Assembly (NCBI GenBank): GCA_032154105.1
Contig: JALDYI010000002.1
Coordinates: 62,001-126,000 of the forward strand
From: UBA6022 sp032154105
Lineage (GTDB): Bacteria > Patescibacteriota > Saccharimonadia > Saccharimonadales > Saccharimonadaceae
Length of the DNA: 64,000 nt
Direction of reading: 5' to 3'
Shown: piece after piece, positions 61,578 to 64,000 of the stretch
Position numbering within the stretch: the stretch's first letter is position 1
Layout: each line of letters opens with the position of its first letter
The notes under the pieces: model-generated
Seen by the model: the letters and a program-made list of their open reading frames with translations, nothing else
Database searches by the model: none
Told to the model about the DNA's origin: nothing
Translations under genes and position numbers: made by a program

Positions 61578-62882
61578 TTACTTCTTTTTATCGAGAACAA
61601 CAAGATGTTCGATGTGTGGTGTTCGCGGGAAGAAATTGTATCCCCGATGCGAGCGGATGCCATACGTCTCGGCCAGACGAGCCACGTCGCGCGCCTGGGT
61701 GGTCGGGTTGCAGCTGAGGTATACGATGCGCTCAGGTGCTGTCTCAAGCAGCTTTGCGATGACGTCTTCATGAAGGCCCGCTCGTGGTGGATCGACGATG
61801 ATAGTTGCATCTCCAGTAATATGCTCAAGGGCGCTTTCGCTTGGTGCAAGGATGGCTTTGGCTGCTTGTTCTCGCTGAAGCGCGGTAATGTTGCGCTCCA
61901 TCTCGCGAACAGCGTGCTCGTTGATCTCTACCATCGTGATGTTGTCGCCACCGATAGTGAGGCCAATGGTGCCGACGCCGCTGTAAAAATCAACTGCTGG
62001 TTTATCCGCTGGGACCCACTCTTTCATGTCGAGCAGTGCTTGCTCGTACACAGGGAGGTTGATCTGGAAGAAGCCTTCGACAGCATAGGTAAATGGCACA
62101 TCGAGAATGGTATCGGCGAGGCTGGTTTCGCCCCATGCTTGGAGGCGCTTGGTGATGACGCTGGCTGGACTCTTTGGGTTCGAGAAGATAAGCTCGAAGC
62201 CGGCAACGCCAAAGTCGCGCATTTCCTCTTCGGTGAAGGCATCGAAGAATTCATCTTTTACATATAGTTGCGCAGCCACATCGCCTTGGCGGTTGCAACG
62301 GACAAGGAGTGTTTTGAGTGGAAACGCCTGAATGTCACGGTTACGTAGTGTGTCGCGGATGGCGTGGGCGGCTTTATTGATGGCGTCATGCGCAAGACTG
62401 CTCCCCTGTACGGGGATCTTGCCTTGTGTGCCGCGGCGGAAGAATGCGAGATCAAGCTGATCGAGCTCTTTGTCCCACCAAAAACTAAACTCAATCTTGT
62501 TGCGGTAGCCATATTCTTTGCCATCACTATATACTTCGATTGGATTTGGAAGCACGATATTGTGAAGCTCGAACGCCTCTTCGATAAGTGCTGATTTATA
62601 GTGCTGCTCAGATTCGAATTTCATGATCTGCCACGGGCTTGTCGAAAGATAACTCGTTTCGTCCACTGGCGTCACGCGCTCTTCGCTTGGCTCGATCACT
62701 TCAGTGACAATGCCTTCGACGAAGCTTGATTTCTTCTTTGTCAGCTGCACATTTACTTTTTCGCCAGGAAGGCCACCCCAGACAAATGCTTTTTTGCCAT
62801 AATCAAGGCTGCCGAGGGCTTGGCCGCCACCCACGATTTTGTCGAGGGTTAGTTCTACAATAGGAAAGACTTTTTTACTCAT
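61578..62882 (-). CDS. RumA/TrmA-family RNA (uracil-C5) methyltransferase
   Basis: 434 residues. The N-terminal TRAM domain (VELTLDKIVGGGQALGSLDYGKKAFVWGGLPGEKVNVQL) precedes the catalytic domain. That carries AVDFYSGVGTIGLTIG for SAM, IIVDPPRAGLHEDVI, and the nucleophile Cys in VYLSCNPTTQARD. The four iron-sulfur cysteines of RumA are absent from the ESSYLSTSPW-like region, so it is a cluster-free variant. It makes 5-methyluridine in rRNA or tRNA. Confidence 0.88.
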   Translation of the reverse strand: MSKKVFPIVELTLDKIVGGGQALGSLDYGKKAFVWGGLPGEKVNVQLTKKKSSFVEGIVTEVIEPSEERVTPVDETSYLSTSPWQIMKFESEQHYKSALIEEAFELHNIVLPNPIEVYSDGKEYGYRNKIEFSFWWDKELDQLDLAFFRRGTQGKIPVQGSSLAHDAINKAAHAIRDTLRNRDIQAFPLKTLLVRCNRQGDVAAQLYVKDEFFDAFTEEEMRDFGVAGFELIFSNPKSPASVITKRLQAWGETSLADTILDVPFTYAVEGFFQINLPVYEQALLDMKEWVPADKPAVDFYSGVGTIGLTIGGDNITMVEINEHAVREMERNITALQREQAAKAILAPSESALEHITGDATIIVDPPRAGLHEDVIAKLLETAPERIVYLSCNPTTQARDVARLAETYGIRSHRGYNFFPRTPHIEHLVVLDKKK

Positions 62883-62900
62883 CTCTCTAGTGTACCTTAT

Positions 62901-63530
62901 TTAGGTCTGGTTGATAACACATCCTTGTGCTGGTGTGCCTGCTGTGACGGTCATTTGTTTCCCATTCTTGCCGCCGGACAGTACCCACTTAGCGTCCTGC
63001 TCACTGTAATAGCCTATTACGTAGGTACTTACCTCTCCTGGATTAAGGGCAATAGTAATAGTGCACGGAAATGACGACGTGGCAGTGTAGCCGAGACTCG
63101 ATGCTGATGCGCGGTTATTCACATTCCCTCCAAAATAGTAATATTTCTTAGTCGATGTACTGATATCCATGATTGGTGTCGTGCTGGTGTCGATCGGATC
63201 TCCGAACTCGTTACTTAGATCAGGCGTGACCGAGGTGAGATTTGTAATGGTGGCAGCTGCATTAATCATTTGGGATGATGACGTGTTTTCAGTCAGGAAC
63301 CAGCTCGTACATGATGCGCGTGGGCAGCCAGGGGGATATTCGCCATTTTTCTCGTAGAACTTTTCGAGCTGGTTTTGTAGCATTGTCATGTCTGCGCTAC
63401 GCGCGTCGTCTCGAGCTTGCTTTTGCACCTGGGTGTATGCGAGGACGCTTATGGCGAGGAGGATGCCAATAACAGAAATGACGACAATGAGTTCGATGAC
63501 CGTGAAGCCTTGTTTGTGATTTTTAAACAC
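62901..63530 (-). CDS. Type IV pilin-like protein
   Basis: 209 residues starting with GTG at 63530. The prepilin cleavage and helix are typical: KQGFTVIELIVVISVIGILLAISVLAYTQVQ, cleavage after G8 and the Glu at +5. The globular part has cysteine pairs (CPRASC; a later Cys in SFPCTI and QGCVI). It would assemble into pili or pseudopili used for host attachment. The start overlaps the upstream small gene. Confidence 0.9.
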   Translation of the reverse strand: MFKNHKQGFTVIELIVVISVIGILLAISVLAYTQVQKQARDDARSADMTMLQNQLEKFYEKNGEYPPGCPRASCTSWFLTENTSSSQMINAAATITNLTSVTPDLSNEFGDPIDTSTTPIMDISTSTKKYYYFGGNVNNRASASSLGYTATSSFPCTITIALNPGEVSTYVIGYYSEQDAKWVLSGGKNGKQMTVTAGTPAQGCVINQT

Positions 63531-63684
63531 GAACGCCTCCTCTCTGTGTATTGACTGTGAGACATAGCACCCAGGTTAATATGGCGGCCACCACACCGAT
63601 GACAATACTCATAACGATAACGGTCGTAAGTGCAAGGCTGGCGAAAAGCAAACGTATGACGGCGTAAAGTTTATGCTTATTCAT
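63523..63684 (-). CDS. Small membrane protein before the pilin
   Basis: 53 residues. It is mainly one long hydrophobic stretch (LLFASLALTTVIVMSIVIGVVAAILTWVL) with a basic N-terminus. AGAGGAGG inside its 3-prime end is the ribosome binding site of the pilin GTG, and the reading frames overlap by eight bases, so the two are coupled. The function is unknown. Confidence 0.6.
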   Translation of the reverse strand: MNKHKLYAVIRLLFASLALTTVIVMSIVIGVVAAILTWVLCLTVNTQRGGVRV

Positions 63685-63752
63685 GAGACGATTGTAGCGT
63701 AGTTCGAGGTGTATGGATAGTAGTCGTAGTATAATGTTGAATAGATTATTTT

Positions 63753-64000
63753 ATGAAACGACTCGCCAACTATTCGCAGTACTTTCTCCGCAGTCCGCAG
63801 CTTATTAAAGAGCTTGTCGGGCACTCTTCGGTGAGTCGCCGTGACATCGTGTATGATATCGGTGCTGGCAGTGGTGCTATTTCCTCTGTTTTGGCTGAGC
63901 GGGCAAAGTCGGTTGTGGCTGTTGAGTTCGAGCCACGCATGGCGTCAAAGCTACGGGATAATATGGAGCGATATTCTAACGTGTCGGTGCATGAAGGCGA
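63753..64000 (+). CDS. rRNA adenine N6-methyltransferase family (Erm/KsgA), partial
   Basis: The first 82 residues, cut by the right window edge. QYFLRSPQLIKELVG at the N-terminus and VYDIGAGSGAISSVLAERA (SAM-binding motif I) followed by VAVEFEPRM are characteristic of the Erm/RsmA group. The QYFL start resembles Erm-type more than RsmA (QHFL/QNFL), but the distinction needs the rest. TATAAT lies at 63730-63735. Confidence 0.85.
   Translation, partial: MKRLANYSQYFLRSPQLIKELVGHSSVSRRDIVYDIGAGSGAISSVLAERAKSVVAVEFEPRMASKLRDNMERYSNVSVHEG

Noticed and set aside
1..64000. CRISPR arrays and rRNA genes
   Set aside because: No regularly spaced direct repeats of 24-40 bases and no 16S, 23S or 5S segments were seen.
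1..64000. Alternative genetic code (UGA as glycine)
   Set aside because: TGA ends several genes at natural positions followed by terminators, and core genes such as atpA, atpD and gltX read through with no internal TGA, so the standard bacterial code fits.

Overview
This window looks like a chromosomal segment of a Candidate Phyla Radiation bacterium, most probably Saccharibacteria (TM7). The inference rests on the gene content: a complete F-type ATP synthase operon beside pilin-like, sortase and CHAP-domain surface proteins, many short lineage-type proteins of no known family, densely packed genes with small overlaps, no biosynthetic pathways in 64 kb, and several TATAAT boxes lying only about 8 to 25 bases before an ATG, which suggests leaderless mRNAs. 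TGA is used as an ordinary stop, so the UGA-to-glycine code of SR1/Gracilibacteria does not apply.

Layout. 1-12.4 kb: a partial luciferase-like oxidoreductase, DUF2200, a DnaQ-GIY-YIG nuclease, a series of small unknown genes with their own ribosome binding sites and perfect hairpin terminators, a flavin/PNPOx-like protein, a MacB-like ABC exporter and an EamA transporter. 12.4-19.5 kb: a 7.08-kb integrated element bounded by 21-bp direct repeats of the tRNA-Glu(CTC) 3-prime end. It carries a large serine recombinase, a MerR-like regulator, a Panacea/SocA-type toxin-antitoxin-like cluster, a HEPN-CHAP fusion and a highly structured RNA. 19.6-25.8 kb: response regulator, histidine kinase, DUF3048 protein, YdcF, glutamyl-tRNA synthetase and a membrane protein, all on the minus strand. 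26-41.9 kb: PEGA protein, Nudix, sortase, a tRNA-Leu locus with a half-tRNA, NnrD-like, HAD, ExoIII, SmpB, two glycosyltransferases, hydrolase, ABC-F, glutaredoxin and a pilin-like RCC1/ricin-lectin protein.

41.9-54.7 kb: atpZ/I-like, atpB, E, F, H, A, G, D, C, followed on the same strand by a DabA (DUF2309) and a DabB (NuoL/ND5-like) gene. One gene later comes a protein with the CxDxR...HxxC zinc-site pattern of beta-carbonic anhydrases. The DabA metal site is intact, with ligand spacing identical to the characterised protein. Together these suggest a bicarbonate/CO2-handling module coupled to ion-motive force in a presumed fermentative epibiont, which is the most biologically striking feature here.

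54.7-64 kb: PlsC-like acyltransferase, Dus, small unknown proteins, an unassigned structured RNA locus with a strong promoter, a UvrD/AddA-like helicase-nuclease, an RNA methyltransferase, a type IV pilin and a partial Erm/KsgA-type methyltransferase. All functional names come from reading motifs; no database search was run.
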